A stretch of DNA of 5,492 bases from Nitrospirales bacterium (GTDB lineage Bacteria; Nitrospirota; Nitrospiria; Nitrospirales; UBA2166), in the NCBI GenBank assembly GCA_029261375.1, contig JAJDBL010000441.1:1-5492 (forward strand). The letters run 5' to 3'. Shown here piece by piece: positions 5,308 to 5,492 of the stretch. Under the pieces are notes generated by a model. It saw only the letters and a program-made list of their open reading frames with translations. It was not told the origin of the DNA and made no database searches. A program made the translations under genes and the position numbers. Positions within the stretch are counted from its first letter, which is position 1. Each line of letters begins with the position of its first letter.

Positions 5308-5492
5308 AAAGCGTTTGCTCTCTATCCCTGGAAGACTGGTGAGGTGGTCATGATTTTAAAATAACTCCCAACGCAATGTTGTGTAGACAGACACGACCCT
5401 CTACTCGCTATGTGTATCGGCGAAAACGACCCAACGCTGAAGTGAAAGAGGAACCGGATCACGAGTCACCCTGGGATCTCGAAGACTGTCGT
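5308..5492. other. Upstream region of the divergent ATPase; possible gene fragment at the right edge
   Basis: This 185-nt stretch has no confident gene. On the plus strand a frame starts with ATG at 5376 and stays open to the window end (39 codons, beginning MLCRQTRP and ending PWDLEDCR), without a visible ribosome site. On the minus strand a frame is open from the right edge to a TAG at 5401-5403 (29 codons, ending ADTHSE). Both are short enough to be chance. An AT-rich palindrome ATTTTAAAAT (5353-5362) could belong to a promoter of either strand. Confidence 0.3.
5414..5440 (-). promoter_or_regulatory. Weak sigma-28-like promoter candidate for the divergent ATPase gene
   Basis: On the minus strand the sequence reads TCAGCGTT, an 11-nt spacer, then GCCGATAC. 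The -10 matches 7 of 8 bases of GCCGATAA, and the -35 matches 5 of 8 of TCAAGTTT. The spacing and the distance to the gene start (about 106 nt) are nearly the same as for the much better site before the STAS gene. Alone it would be weak, and the symmetry is the main reason to list it. Confidence 0.3.

Noticed and set aside
1..5492. CRISPR array, tRNA, rRNA or riboswitch
   Set aside because: No regularly spaced direct repeats, no cloverleaf or conserved rRNA segment, and no leader with a recognisable riboswitch core were seen.

Overview
The window looks like chromosomal DNA of a Gram-negative-type bacterium. The best guess is Nitrospira or a close relative (phylum Nitrospirota). This rests on two copies of a palindromic intergenic repeat (TIR AGGATGTTcAAACAG, inner CCAGC/GCTGG arms, central CGTAC-N4-GTACG hairpin) that I recall as abundant in Nitrospira genomes, and on the style of the genes. 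I could not test this by a search.

Layout: (1) positions 1-972, plus strand: the C-terminal 323 residues of a GspE/PilB-type secretion or pilus assembly ATPase, cut by the left edge. (2) 973-1188: a convergent intergenic region holding repeat copy 1 and a small hairpin. (3) 3283 down to 1189, minus strand: a tightly packed three-gene partner-switching operon encoding a STAS anti-anti-sigma protein, a REC-PP2C (RsbU-like) phosphatase response regulator, and an RsbW-like HATPase kinase/anti-sigma factor. (4) 3284-3591: the control region of that operon. It holds a strong sigma-28 (FliA-type) promoter candidate TCAAGATT-N11-GCCGATAA, a 12-bp perfect palindrome, a strong Shine-Dalgarno sequence and repeat copy 2. 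(5) 5307 down to 3592, minus strand: a complete second GspE/PilB-family ATPase with an N-terminal MshEN-type (possible c-di-GMP-binding) domain and several substitutions at normally conserved catalytic positions. (6) 5308-5492: its upstream region, with a weaker sigma-28-like site and no confidently called gene.

How the genes may work together: in the partner switch, the HATPase would phosphorylate the STAS protein and the REC-controlled PP2C phosphatase would dephosphorylate it. The free STAS protein would then sequester the HATPase, or another partner, and release its target. No sigma factor is encoded in the window, so the target lies elsewhere. The promoter ties this switch to the flagellar regulon, while its neighbours are pilus/secretion motor ATPases. 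This suggests, as inference, a module coordinating flagellar and pilus-based behaviour, comparable in logic to the Pseudomonas HsbR-HsbA-FlgM circuit. Each ATPase gene ends within 2-5 nt of a repeat copy in the same orientation relative to the gene, so the repeats probably serve as 3'-end structures that separate the transcription units.
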